Source of the DNA: Cavia porcellus
Lineage: Eukaryota; Chordata; Mammalia; Rodentia; Caviidae
DNA length: 64,000 bases
Direction: 5' to 3'
Assembly (NCBI RefSeq): GCF_034190915.1
Contig: NW_026947484.1
Coordinates: 69,209,482-69,273,481, forward strand
Each line of letters starts with the position of its first letter. Within the stretch, counting starts at the first letter, position 1. Below, piece by piece: positions 47,951-59,370 of the stretch. The notes under the pieces were generated by a model. The model made no database searches, had not been told where the DNA came from, and worked only from the letters and a program-made list of their open reading frames with translations. Made by a program: the position numbers and the translations under genes.

Positions 47951-48920
47951 CTCTGACTCTCCAACAAACTTGAGACACATATGAAATTAAGAAGGAGGGA
48001 TTGGAAGAGGAGATTAGACTGCTTTTGCCTTCGTTTTTGTGTCTTTTCCAAAATCCTTCAAGAGAAAATTTTGATCAACAATAATAACTCTCCACTCATT
48101 GAAAGCTGATAAATTTACCTAATACAGGAAAACTTTTTGAAAATGATCTACAATGTGCTATTCACACGGCCTTTTTTGCGTATCACGGTAAAAGGCCAGC
48201 GCTTCCCTCTGTGCCTCCCTCCTATCAAGATGAGCATCCCTTACAAAGGAAAACCCATTTTATGAAAGTGACCTTGAATTATTTTTTGCCCTCTTTGTTA
48301 CTTCTGCGGGCTTTTCAGTCCCACAAAAAATGGTTGAGAATGTTCCATCACCTGATCTGAATGCCTTTGAGAACAGAAAGGAGCTGCCACTATTACGAAT
48401 TCTATGGTGAATACCAAAAACTGCCATGTGCCATATTTGCACAGCGTGTTCTGGCCAAGACCAGGGAATGTGCAGACTGAGTGCCTGAAGCCAGGATGTG
48501 GAATCAAATGTAGGCGTTCAAGCAGTCGGTAAAGCAAAGGGGACTGCAGAGCTGATGGCTGTTACAGGAAACCTGTAGTGAGGCCTTGTAATCTGAATCA
48601 TTTCAGTGAGCTCCAAATGCTCACAGCCGGAAGACATTGCTTCTGTCTTGTGATCTTGTTGCTGGTTCTGTTTACTACCCACTGTTCTGCTAATGTTCAA
48701 ACTCTGTCTGGCACTAAGAACTTTCCCAACAATTTTATCTGGATTCCTCCTCTGTGTGCAGAACACACAGACTTCCTACTCCTGCCTTATCTGCCAGGTC
48801 TTTGATATACAAATGTGCTTCTGAAAAAGTTGTTCAACAGCTTGTCTGGTTTGATCTTCTTCCTTGGCTTGGCGCTGTTTGTAGACTAAGCCTCAGCTCC
48901 TCATCTCAATCTTGATCCTA
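47951..48920. other. No recognised feature
   Basis: Single-copy-looking sequence. Overlapping frames on both strands at 48298-48805 have no motif. Confidence 0.5.
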
Positions 48921-48924
48921 AACT

Positions 48925-49300
48925 ACACCAACATGCAGTACCAACTGCATGCCAGTCACAGGACGTTCAACGGTAAGCAAAACAAATCTCTTACTTTACA
49001 AACCTTGCTATCCAGTGGTGAGGAGAGATATTAACCATACGCTCCAGTGAGCATATAGTTACTGATTATGATAAGCACCATGAAAAGAACAAAATATTTG
49101 TGAAACAGATAAAAAGAAAGACTTTTCCAAGGCAGTAACATTAAGCTAAAACCTGAAGAATTAGTGGGAATCAAATGGACAAAGAACTTTCCAAGCAAGA
49201 AAAACAACATGACCAATGATCTGCTGGCAGGAAAGAATTTGGAAAATGCAACAAAATCGAAGCAAGCTAATGTAACTGGAGAGTAATGAGCAAGGAAAGA
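48925..49300 (+). mobile_element. Ancient mammalian-wide repeat, class not assigned
   Basis: 'tgcatgccagtcacaggacg', 'ccagtggtgaggagagatat' and 'gattatgataagcaccatga' resemble a common old mammalian repeat whose consensus contains a 'ccaggcactgtgct... gtgataagtgctatgaag' series. I cannot name the family with certainty. 56615-56890 looks like another copy. Confidence 0.4.
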
Positions 49301-49304
49301 AACA

Positions 49305-49910
49305 AAATGGAACCAGGCAGAAACAGCACTATGGAAAGCTGCCTCGCTGTGGTGAGAATCAGGTGCTCTGCTCCAAGACCTTGGAAGCCACTGCACGAGT
49401 GAACAGCAGAATGACTGTAACCCCAAGCATGTTATTCAAAGGACAAAGGCAAGACTGGAATTAAGGACACCAGTATAAAAGAATATTGTCATAAACTATG
49501 GAAACGTGAACTCAGACCTTCTGAGTGTCCACAGAGTTCAGCTTGTGTCACATGGAAGCGTCAGTCCAGGCCCTCGGCCGGCCATACACTTTCCTTCTCA
49601 TTCTGGCTATTTCTTTTCCTTTTATTTTTTGGTGTTTGTGGAGCTTGAATACCACCATGGCTTGTCCTTGCTCACAAGAAAAAACAACCCCAAAAAGAGG
49701 TCGAAGCAATCAGATGTTCTGTTTTGAAGGAATTATCTTTATTTTTAATAAATTCTTTTCTGCTACAAGAAAGGCTTTAAGGATTAAGCATGTGCTTTTT
49801 CTGAATCTCCTCCCCTACCACTGCTACAGGGACAGGAGCCAGTAGTGAAGAAGGAATTAGAAGAGCAAATCTCCATCTTACTTCAGAAATTACCCTGGAT
49901 GTCAAGTGCC
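49305..49910. other. No recognised feature
   Basis: Sequence with no recognised gene. The overlapping plus-strand frames at 49506-49845 show no domain. Confidence 0.5.
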
Positions 49911-49911
49911 C

Positions 49912-50280
49912 TATCTTGGACCTCAAGTGTCTCCCAAAAGTCCTTGTAACTGCTTGGTCTACAGCTTGGTACTGGCAGAAGGTGATACCTCATGTGATAT
50001 CTTTAGGTCTTGAGGTTGTTGGGGGCCATGACCTTGAATAGGATTATGGGTCCCCACTCCTCCCTCTGCTTCTTCCTCTTCTTTACTTCCCGATGTTGGA
50101 GTGAGTTTAATCCAATCATAAATTTCCTTCATGATGTGCTTCTTCTTCACAGGCCTGAGAGGAACAGGACTGACCAGTCATGGGCTAGACCTCCAAAACT
50201 GTGAACCCAAATAAGCCTTTTTTCTTTGTAAGTTAATTCTTTCAACTTATTTGAAATAGTGATGAAATACTAATTCATAA
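49912..50280 (+). mobile_element. MaLR-type solo LTR
   Basis: 'ttggacctcaagtgtctccc' at the 5' side, 'cagcttggtactggcagaag', and 'gacctccaaaactgtgaacc' followed by 'aataagcc' and 'gtgatgaaatactaatt' at the 3' side give the order of a MaLR/MLT1-type LTR. No internal region. Confidence 0.68.
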
Positions 50281-50850
50281 AGGTATCAGAAACATAAATG
50301 TAAGCCAGAATGAGCAGTATCTAAACTGAAACAATACAGCAACAGGACTGACTTTTGGCAAATGCAACAGTAGTGTTTCAGGGTAGAAGTTTAAATCTCT
50401 GAGAGGACGAATCCACACTTCAATACAAGGGAATAAGTACTTACGTAGAGCAGAGAAACCAAATGACCTAAACTTCACTCTTACAAGAGTTAATCCTAGG
50501 TTCAGGCTCTCTCACAAATATCACTGAATCCTCATTGATACCAGGAGGTTCTGGGGGTTGGAGTTGGTGAGGATAAAATGTATATTCACAGCACTCCTGG
50601 GTTGATGGAAAGGAAATTTAGCTGAAATTCTTTTCCGTGGTTGGAACCATTGACTGGTATTGAGATTAGAATCCGAATGCAAAGGTGTTTGACTAGAGGC
50701 TGGAGTAGCCTTAGCGGAAGCTTCAGGGACTCATTGGTAGTAGTTACTAATAGAAGCCCACAGTGAAGATTGCTGAATTGTGTGGATATTGTGTTAATGT
50801 CTGTATATCCTTTCCATGTACTGAGGGAGAGGGGAGAGACTAATTAATAA
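50281..50850. other. No recognised feature
   Basis: Single-copy-looking sequence between an LTR and a GT microsatellite. Confidence 0.5.
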
Positions 50851-50853
50851 ACC

Positions 50854-50884
50854 ATGGTGTGTGTGTGTGTGTGTGTGTGTGTGC
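50854..50884. repeat. (GT)n microsatellite
   Basis: About 14 GT units, then imperfect GTGC-containing units to about 50898. Confidence 0.95.
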
Positions 50885-50899
50885 ACGTGTGTGCGTGCA

Positions 50900-51970
50900 T
50901 AAGATTTATTTCTCTAAAAGAAGGGCAATACATGTTTCAAAGTACAGAAAAGGTGATATTTAAGAGTGATATCACCATCACAATACTGCATATACTTACC
51001 TTAGAGCGGACAGATATGCTTTTTATTCATGCTGGAAAAACAATAAATAACATTGATTTAATTCACCTTACAACTTACATTGTAAAACAAGTTGACATTT
51101 TTGATAGATGCAAACGGAGTGAACTGCCTCCTCTTGCTAAGTTCCCCCCAGTTACACTATAAACTCAAAAGAGGGAAGAGACATTTTTTTCTTCAAGTTA
51201 CTGACTCTTCTCTTTGGTTCTTTCATGATACATCATGTTCAGATTCCAAATCTGAACATTTCTTCATTCCTACAGGAGACTAGAAAGAAAACATTGAAAT
51301 CTCTCTGCGTTGTATGTTTGGCTCAGATGCTAGGAAAGCATCATAAAATTCAAGCACGTCGTTACCATCTGACCCTAGGAGAAGAAGGAAAGATTATTAA
51401 AAAAAAAAAAAAAGCAAGGAAATAACAAACAACCTAGCTACTTTGGATGCATGGTCACAGTCGAAGAGTTGATGACATTTACTAAAAACTAAAGAGCATT
51501 CATCACCAGACAGCACAGGAACCCTAGAAAATTCTCTGTACTACACAGAACTCCAGGCTTTAGCTTTGATATTTTCTTGTGTTATGGTGGCTTCTCACAA
51601 GTCAGACAAGCCCAGTACGATCATAAAAGTGCCTTCTAACACAAGTCAGAATAATGTCGGATTCACCAAACCATTATTACCATCTTAACCCAGAAAATTC
51701 AGCCTACTTGTGCAGTTAAATTTGTGCACCACTTACAAGTTGAAACTGTATTCAAAGTGGAGATAATTGTCTACTGCATTCTTGGTGGCGATGGTGCTGG
51801 TAGCATGTCAAAGGGAAATGTCAGCCCCTAAAGTAGGTTCAAATGTCGCTGAACGTTCCCATGGAAGGAGCCACATCTAATTTTTAAAAAATATGTTTCC
51901 CAGCCAAATGGGGGTTATATTTCTTTTCCACAAGTGAGACTAGGAAATCATATGAATTAGAAATAGCACT
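50900..51970. other. No recognised feature
   Basis: Single-copy-looking sequence. A run of 15 A at 51400-51414 may be a retroposed tail, but no body could be named. Frames at 50854-51425 are not supported. Confidence 0.45.
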
Positions 51971-51974
51971 GAGA

Positions 51975-52060
51975 TAGCCCTGCATGTCAGTGAACCTCTC
52001 CAAGTTTCAAGCCACATTACCTACAAATGTGGGGATGCAATCTGAAGACCAAGTGCTTGT
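51975..52060 (+). mobile_element. MIR fragment
   Basis: 'tgtcagtgaacctctccaag', 'tttcaagccacattacctac' and 'aaatgtggggatg' match the central MIR core. Confidence 0.55.
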
Positions 52061-52179
52061 CTAATGTGGGTTCTGTTACCTAAATAAGCAAAACAAAAAT
52101 CCTCGCAGACAGTCCAGAGCACAAGTAAATACTCAATAAAAATCAAATTCTCTGTTTTCATTTTTACTCACAGCAATAA

Positions 52180-52460
52180 ATGTATCATTTGGGCAAATAA
52201 TTGAACCACTCTTGGGCCACAGCCATGTTCTTTTGTGTTGTTATTTTAGTTGTTGTTGTTGGTACCAGGAATCTAACTCAGGACCTTTCATTTGCTAGGC
52301 AGGTGCTGTGCCACTGAGCTACATAACCTCTCTTGAGCCTCAGTTTTACTTATCTAGAAACTGGGTTAAGTGCTAATATAAATATTAAGCGAGGTAACAT
52401 TTGTAAAAAGGGAAAGCACAATGCCAGGCAGAAAGTAGGTGCTCAATAAAAGTTTTCTTT
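52180..52460 (+). mobile_element. MIR SINE interrupted by an ID SINE
   Basis: The MIR starts near 'attgaaccactcttgggcc', is interrupted, and resumes 'tgagcctcagttttacttat', ending 'gtaggtgctcaataaaag'. The interruption is the ID element at 52219-52325. Confidence 0.65.
52219..52325 (-). mobile_element. ID-type SINE inside a MIR
   Basis: The reverse complement carries 'tgtagctcagtggcacagca' (A box side) and 'ggtcctgagttagattcctg' (B box side), then a degraded A-rich tail. It is flanked by ACCACTCTTGGGCC (52205-52218) and ACCTCTCTTGAGCC (52326-52339), a 12/14 match that is probably the TSD. Confidence 0.75.
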
Positions 52461-52689
52461 CCTACCCTAAAATTGTAGCTAAGAAAAACAAGATCAAAAC
52501 AGTCCCCTTCATCACCTCTCCCCCAAAAACATTTTTCATAGCAAGATCGTTGTCAAAACTAACCAGGGCTGAGGATATAGTGAAATGGGAAAATACTTCT
52601 CTAACATGCCCTGCAAACACAGCCACCAAAACCAAATCAAAACCAGAGAAAAATCTCCAATTCTCTAACAAACCAACTAAAATTTGAGA

Positions 52690-53130
52690 AGTAAAAACAT
52701 TTCAATATTATCACATCTCTTCATATTTTATCATGGTAAAAAACATACATGATGTAGTTTGACATCCTAACTGTTTTTGAGTTTAGTACTGTGAGGTCTA
52801 TTTATATTTTTTGTGGAATCCATCTCCAGAATGTTTCATCTCCTTAAAACTGAAATTCTGTACTCATTAACTTATTACTATCTCTCCCCAAGTACCTGGT
52901 ACCAGCACTCTACATTCGGCGGTTATTCATTTGACTACTCCAGTGTGAGTGAAATCACATAGAATTTGTCCTTTCATGACTGAATCATTTAACTTAGTCT
53001 GATACCCTCAAGATTCACCCATATGGTTGCGGGTTTTAGTTCCTTCTTTTTTAAGACTGAGTAATTGGTAACACATTTTGTATACCCATTCATCCATCAA
53101 TTTTTAATAGTTTATCCAATTTAAAAAACC
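52690..53130 (-). mobile_element. Ancient L1 (L1M) 3' fragment, minus strand
   Basis: The antisense wording of old L1 3' ends is clear: 'gaaattctgtactcattaac', 'tttgactactccagtgtgag', 'tgaaatcacatagaatttgtc', 'ctcaagattcacccatatgg', and 'tgtatacccattcatccatc'. Confidence 0.8.
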
Positions 53131-53920
53131 ATTGAAAAAAACGGTCTCTTCTCCCCTTTCTGGCCCTCAACTTAGCAATTCTAATTTGCCCAGAAAAATC
53201 AGAACCATAGAGCTCATTTGGGCACCCTGCTCCCAGCTTCCCATGGATAGAGTTACCACACGGTGAGGCATTTTCCCCAACTTAGCTGGCAACTACTGAC
53301 TCAAACCAGAAAAGCCAGAATACTGTTGGCTATCACTTGACAACAGAGATGGTCTGAAAAATAATTGTGATTTAGTCGTTGTATGAACATCATGGTGTAC
53401 TCACACACCAAGACGGCTGCCATACTATTGGTTAGTAAAAAGTTTTTAGCTTCATTATAATCTTCCGGGGCCACCATCATCTATGCGGTCTATCCACAAC
53501 CCATGTGTAACATAACACAAATAATAAATCTCTCCACTCTCTTTCCCCATCCATCCTTTTTTCTTTTTGGAAAAAAAATTTTTTTTCCAAGTTAATGTAT
53601 TACAGAAGTCATTAAAAAGTATACTGCATCATTCCTTCCAAATTCCACGCAACAAGACAATGTTTTCCACACACCCTGCTGGTACTGAGGCTTGCCCTGG
53701 CTGCTCCACCTCTGTTCCTTTCTGTCTCCCTCCCTCCTCCGTGGTTGGATTTCTGCTTTGCCCGCTGTCTAATGCTGATAAGCAAAGCCACAGTTCTGCA
53801 TGTGGCCCCTGCACATCTGTCCTTCTGGATTTCTGAGAAGACGATTCACTGAGTTGCCAGGTTTGATGGGAGAGAGGTCTCCTCTAACAGGAAGACTTGA
53901 GCAGACTTGTCCTTTGGTAG
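53131..53920. other. No recognised gene; contains a perfect palindrome
   Basis: Single-copy-looking sequence. The plus frame at 53567-53836 and the minus frame at 53629-53814 overlap and lack motifs. Confidence 0.5.
53567..53590. repeat. 24-bp perfect palindrome
   Basis: TTGG, eight A, eight T, CCAA: every base pairs with its mirror position. No loop, and no known site recognised. Confidence 0.95.
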
Positions 53921-53924
53921 CTGT

Positions 53925-54177
53925 TGGCACTATGCAGCTGTACACATTTAAATGTGAAATTCATTAAAATTAAATAAAAGCTAAAATTTTGTTCCTCATT
54001 CATCACAGTCACATTTATAAACTCTTTAAAATAGCAGCACTAGTCACATTTTTTAAAAAAGCAAACACAAGCCACATTTCAAAGTGCTTCACAGCCACGT
54101 GGAGCTCGTAGCAACCACGCCAGACAGCACAGATACAGAGCACATCCATCACTGCAGAGTCTTATTGGATGGTGCCA
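53925..54177 (+). mobile_element. hAT-Charlie-type MITE
   Basis: The ends TGGCACTAT and ATGGTGCCA are inverted repeats (8 of 9). The body has the typical 'aaattcattaaaattaaata' and 'gccacatttcaaagtgct' blocks, then 'agccacgtgga' and 'agacagcacagatacagagc'. Too diverged for an 8-bp TSD. Confidence 0.72.
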
Positions 54178-54324
54178 GAGGAGACACCTCAAAGGAGAGG
54201 TCCAGCTAGAAGCTAGAAGCTGGAAAGAGCCAAGTAAGTATCACCAATGTTATGACAATGTGCCCTACTGCCTGAACAGAAGTACTTCTGGAAAAGAAAA
54301 CAAAAGTCACCAATTGTTACAGTA

Positions 54325-54420
54325 GGGCTGAGAGAATCCCACTCAGGGGTTCAATGATGCTTTGCCTGCAGAGTCCTGGGTGCAATCCTCAGCAGCAAAA
54401 TAAATGGAAAAATAAATAAG
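54325..54420 (+). mobile_element. ID-type SINE
   Basis: 'cactcaggggttcaatgatg' and 'gcctgcagagtcctgggtgc' plus 'aatcctcagcagc' follow the ID body, with an A-rich tail (aaataaatgg...). Diverged. Confidence 0.65.
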
Positions 54421-54424
54421 TACA

Positions 54425-55555
54425 TGAATGCCTGAGCATGAAAGAGTGAAAACTATCAATAACCATGCTATCAATATCAAACTATCAATAACAAGCAAAC
54501 CAGAGGCATCATCACATTCTTTCTAGGGGGCCATCTGGATCAATTTCAATTTGAGCAGTGCTCCCTGGAGCTGTGCTTGGGTATCCATTTCCTTCATAAA
54601 TGCAACTGGAGCCACAGCTAGAACCAGAATTCACCTCTGAAAGGACTGTCCCCTAAAAACGTGATCCCCTCCCAGACGCTAGCTTGTGTCAAGGGTGAGG
54701 TGCTGTGCTGTTTCCAGGGCGCTACATGCAACCCAGATTCAGATCTGCGTTTTTCCTGGAGCAGGCCCAGATGAGGCTGAACTCACCCAAACTGACTCCA
54801 GCGCTGGATAATACCGTTGCTCCCCAGCAATTTCTCTGGTGAAAGACTCACATATTAACTTCTTTGGAGTCACTTCATCTGCCCAGGCTTAAAACAATTG
54901 CACTGAATGGTACCTACTTAATGGAAGCATTAGAAACAGAAGACCTGTTGATTTCTGAGGCCTCATGGGTAGCAAAATCACTTTGTTTTTATTTCATTGA
55001 GTTTTGCAGGAAGAGGGGCAACCCAGGATCACTGAAAAACAATCTTCATTTCAAAATGCTATGAAGTAATGACTCAAGCAGATAAATCAATATCTGCTGA
55101 AAGTCAAAGCAAAAGCAAAGGACCCCATACCTTCTTTGAATTTTCTTATGCTCTCCTGGTTTATAATGAGATGCCCCAGCTTTAGCCTGACTCCCATTTG
55201 GTGATGGAAATAAACATTAACACTAGTTAGTATTCCTTCACCCAGAAGAGAGATAATAGAATAGAATGGGATCTTCCATTCAACACCATCACAGATGCTA
55301 GAGCTTTGTCAATCACTTCAGAGTCCCCACCTTCTTTGAAAGGGACGCTCCATAGGCACAGGCACAGGCCGTGCCAGGATCAACACTCTGAGAAGACAAT
55401 AAAGGACAAAGTCTGCTTCTTTCATTTTCTCTTTTCCTTTTCATCCCCCTCACCAGTTCTCCTCTCCCTTTGAACAGTGACTTCCTACTTCACAATATCC
55501 ATGATACATCTTGGTTCCTATTTACACTCTCAGTTTCTCACACCAGAAAAACAAT
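54425..55555. other. No recognised feature
   Basis: Single-copy-looking sequence. The frame at 54864-55064 has no motif. Confidence 0.5.
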
Positions 55556-55559
55556 GTGA

Positions 55560-56005
55560 TATTTAAATATGTGTGCCCAATTTTTTTTCTCTAAAGAGTA
55601 TGGTCTCAAGGTCCATCCTTTTAGCTATAAATGTTTCAAGTTTATTCCTCTTCTTTACTATTACTCCATTATATATTTAAAAAGTCTTTTTTTATCCAAT
55701 CATCAGTTGATGGGCATTTTGGCTATTTCCAAGATCTAGCTATTACAAACTATGCTGCTATAAACATTGGTGCAGATATATGGTTATGATTCAATGTTTT
55801 TAATTCCTTTGTGAAGATACCAAGAAGGGGAATAACTGAGTAGAATGGAACCTCTAGTTTTAGTTTTTTGATGAATCTCCACAATGATTTCTACAGTAGT
55901 TGTACCAGTCAATGCACCCCTCAACAGTGGAGAAGGATTCCTTTTTCCCCACAGCCCTTTCAGCATTTGTAATTGGTTGATTGTTGATAATGGAAAAGAC
56001 AAACT
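55560..56005 (-). mobile_element. Ancient L1 (L1M) 3' fragment, minus strand
   Basis: Antisense L1 3' wording: 'tgatgggcattttggctatt', 'tatgctgctataaacattgg', 'ggggaataactgagtagaat', 'tttgatgaatctccacaatg', and 'ccctttcagcatttgtaatt'. Confidence 0.85.
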
Positions 56006-56144
56006 GCATGGTTCTGTGTCTCTCTCTTTGGGTTGGTGAACTTTCTATTGAAGTGGTAATTCAATGCTAGCATTGCCATGGGCTTAAAAGTCACACTAAT
56101 TTCCAGACTGTTCTGCCTGAAATTTGTTCCAACATGAAAAAGTA

Positions 56145-56476
56145 CATACATCCCTCAGGATCTTTGAGGAGTTATTTTCAGGACCCTTGTGAATACCAAA
56201 ATCTGTGGATGTTAAAGTCCATTATACAAAAGAGTATAGTATTTGCTTATAACCTACATACACCTTCCTATACACTTTAAATTTTCTCTAGATTACTTTT
56301 AATACATAATACAATGCAAATGCTATCTAAATAGTTGTTATACTGTGTTGTTTAGGAAATAATGGTCAGAAAAAATCTGGACATTCAGTGAAGATGCAGT
56401 AGTTTTTCAAATATATTCAAGCCTTAGTTGGTAGATTTTATAGATACAAAACACGTAGTTACAGATGGAGGAATGT
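56145..56476 (+). mobile_element. MER2-type (TcMar-Tigger) DNA transposon
   Basis: 'ccctcaggatctttgaggag', 'taccaaaatctgtggatg', 'agtatttgcttataaccta', 'tctagattacttttaataca', 'aatagttgttatactgtgtt' and 'aggaaataatg' give the MER2 order almost end to end. It is a non-autonomous Tigger derivative. Confidence 0.85.
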
Positions 56477-56479
56477 ATT

Positions 56480-57040
56480 CAATTATTCTCACTGTCAGAC
56501 TACCTCCAATGATAGTGCATGAGGTTCTAAGGTTCAAAGACCACTGTGCTTAGGGAGTGCATTCAAACTTCTTGTTTAAATCTACTACTTCATAAAACAA
56601 AAATCATCTCATTACCTACAATGTGCCAAACACCTCTCATAGGCACTGAGATTCCATCTGTGAAGCAGGGCCCTGTTGTCACAGTTTATACTCTAGAGGG
56701 GAGGCAGGCAGCAAGCAAGTGCTCAGTAAAGGTCATGTCAGATGGCAAAAAGTGTGATGAGCAAGTGTGTTGACAGCAAGGGGCTGCAGCAGGAAGGGTC
56801 CACATCTGTGGACATTCCAGTTAGGAGCTTCTGCAGGGGCCGGTAGGTCCTAGACTTGAAGGCAGAAGAGGAACGCTATAGGCTGGAGAAGAGAGAAGAG
56901 TTCGTGGCCTTAGTGGAAACACAGAGCTTTGCATTTCCTGGGGCAACCTGAGGGGAGGCATGGGTGCCTGTGTTTTGTTTTTAAAAAGTGGGGAGGGAGA
57001 AAGAGCAGGAAAAGCTGTGCATGAGAGGTTTACAAGGCAC
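56480..57040 (+). mobile_element. Ancient repeat (56615-56890), class not assigned
   Basis: 'aatgtgccaaacacctctca', 'ctctagaggggaggcaggca' and 'gcaaaaagtgtgatgagcaa' resemble the same old mammalian repeat as 48925-49300. The rest of the interval shows nothing recognisable. Confidence 0.35.
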
Positions 57041-57049
57041 TATTAGTTT

Positions 57050-57440
57050 TTTTAAGAGAATAAAACCAAACAAAATAAAACAGAATAAAGCCATCAAAAA
57101 CAAAACAGTGAAAGCAATACAGGACTTCAAAATAAGATAATAAGAAATCAACAGTGGCTGCTATAATGCTCTTGTTATCTTCAAAATAGCTGCCCATACC
57201 ATCAGACATATTAAAATTGCACCAAACAAGCCCAATCAAAGCCAAACAGTAAAAATGATACAGGATTTCAAAATAAGACAATATGAAATCAACAGTGGCT
57301 ACCATAATATATGTTGTTAGCTTCAAAATAGCTTCAAAATGCCATCAGCTATCACAAAATCACACCAAACAAAACACAATAAGACCAAGCAAAACAAAAC
57401 ACTAAAATGATATTTTAAAAAATAATAGGAAATTAACAAT
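57050..57440 (-). repeat. 3' UTR tandem repeats, copy E
   Basis: On the minus strand, three units contain 'gattttgaagtcctgtat' and 'agctattttgaagat' blocks (around 57125, 57260 and 57405), spaced about 135-145 bp. Confidence 0.78.
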
Positions 57441-57549
57441 GGCTATCACCTTCCCTTTTTAGATATTTCTTCCGCTTTCACTTTCACAATCTCTATTGTA
57501 CATTTTGGATCTTACTAAGTTCTTAAGTTTTTTATACTAGGGAGATATG

Positions 57550-57905
57550 CTATTCACCTACATGAGTCCAAACCGTTTCACCCAAAATCATGATCGCAAG
57601 TTTCATCCATTTACCTACAAGAGCTTTGTGATTATCTCTCTTTATAGCTGAGTAGCCTTCCATCGTATAAAAACACCACATCTTTCTTATCCATTCTGAG
57701 GGTGACGGGCAAACTACCCTTGCTTTTTTCTGGCTCTCTGTCTTATGGAGCATTGTTTTCTCTCCTCTGATGTTCAGTCTAATAATTTCCTTTTAAGTTA
57801 ATGTGTTTCTTGTATACTGCATATTGATGGATCCTGTCTCCTGATCCATTCTGCCTGTGTTTATTTTTATTGGTGAACTGAGGCCATCTACATTAACAGT
57901 TATGG
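57550..57905 (-). pseudogene. Internally deleted L1 ORF2 remnant, copy E
   Basis: The right part encodes an ITVNVDGLSSPIKIN-like ORF2 start. The left part (frame 57550-57753) encodes KKARVVCPSPSEWIRKMW and FYTMEGYSAIKRDN, then KWMKLAIMIL, which is clearly the C-terminal end of L1 ORF2p. This is the best-preserved view of the deletion junction shared with copies A and C. All catalytic domains are missing. Confidence 0.85.
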
Positions 57906-58039
57906 CCAACATGCACGGGCTCATCTCTGCCATGGATTTTCCCTGCCATTGGCTGCCTACATTTCCCCTCCATTCAATTGTTTACACCACTCACGGATCC
58001 CACTCTGCTGCTGTTCCTTTCACCATAGTTATTTTTCTC

Positions 58040-59021
58040 TCTCTAGAATATCCTTCAGTACTCTTTGTAGGATTGGTTTGGTGGTCATGAATTCCTTCAG
58101 TTGTCTTTGTCATGGAAATTTCTTGTTTCTCCATTAACTGGAAGATTTGCAGGGTACATCAATCCAGAAATGGTTTTCTTTCCGGACTTGAAATATTTCA
58201 CTCCGAGCTCTTCTTGGCTTGATTTCTGTTGAGAAGTCTGTCATGATTCTGATGGGTTTTCCTTTCTAGGTGATCTGTTTCTTTTCTCTAACAGCCTTTA
58301 ATATTCTGTTCTTGTGCTGAATTTCTGAGATCTTGATTATTATACATCTAGGTATAGATTTATTTTGGTTATGGATAATTAGAGTTCTATATGCCTCACT
58401 TATCTGATGTCAGGTCCTTTTTTCATGCATGGGAAGTTTTTAGCTATTACTTCTGTAAGTAGTCTCTTTATGTCATTTTTATTGACTCTTGCTTTTTCAC
58501 TGACACCTATTACTTGGAATTATTTTTCTTTCAGTATTCTTGCAGCTGCTGAATTGTTATTTCCTGATCCCTTGTTACTTTTAGGAGATCCTTCCTTTTG
58601 CAATCACTAGCTGCCATCTTGTCTACAAGGTCTGAAAGTCTATGATCAGTCTCTTTCAAGTGTTTTTCCAGTTTTTGATGGAGTTTTTAATTTCCTGGAT
58701 ACTGTTCAAGTCTATTTCATGCATTCCAATTCTTTACTATATTGTTCATTTAAGGTTTGCCCTATTCTTTTTACCCCCTTTTTAAATCTTTGCCCTCTTT
58801 AAATTCACTTAGCAACCCTTTTATTATGTTTGTCATTTATTCTTTCACCTTTATTCATTATTTCTGATTTGATTTCTCTTATAGCCTCATAAAGTTTCTT
58901 TACTTCAGTTTCCATCACTTCAGAAACTTCAGGTATGCAGCTCCCAATCTCTTCCATGTTTACCCTTCCTGGATGTACTTTACATGGGTTAGAGGCCAGA
59001 GACTGCCTTTTGCTTTTTCAT
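58040..59021 (-). pseudogene. L1-type ORF1 pseudogene, copy E
   Basis: Starts with the same basic ATG region as copy C (59021). The RRM-like and C-terminal regions are recognisable at nucleotide level ('ttattatacatctag' and 'ctgagatcttgattattata' are the antisense of the HIIIKI region). Several stops and shifts; no long frame remains. Confidence 0.78.
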
Positions 59022-59370
59022 CTTGACATTTTCCTAGGTTCCTCTGGACAAGTGGGTTGTGGGATACCAAGTATTTCCCACATTTGGTAACTTTCTACAG
59101 TGTAGTTGGATGGATTGGCACCTGAGTTTCTCCTAACCCCAGCTCCCCAGGAGGCAGTGGAGTACGGAGTAGACTTCTCTAGACACTCAAGGCTTCTCCA
59201 AGGTGTGGATGGCTGTTTCTCCTGGCTCGTACTGGCCACCTGCTGGAGAGTCCCAATGGTGGCTAGAGTGCACATGGGTTCTGGGCTGGCTGCTTCTCTC
59301 TGCCAGTGCTGCCTACCTGTGGGAGAGTCCTCACTGACATTGTAGTTTTTGACTTACATGCATCAGGAGG

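Larger units (their letters stand above)
57043..59330 (-). mobile_element. Half-L1 retrotransposon copy E, type I, apparently full length
   Basis: About 2.29 kb on the minus strand. Read from right to left: a 5' UTR starting 'ggactctcccacagg' (59330), ORF1 (59021 to about 58040), an internally deleted ORF2 remnant (about 57905-57550), a 3' UTR of about three tandem units and an A-rich tail at 57043-57062. Its length equals copy C without D, and its 5' start resembles C's ('ggacacctgccacc'). The flanks ('cactattagttttt' and 'cactgacattgtagttttt') may be an eroded TSD. Confidence 0.88.
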
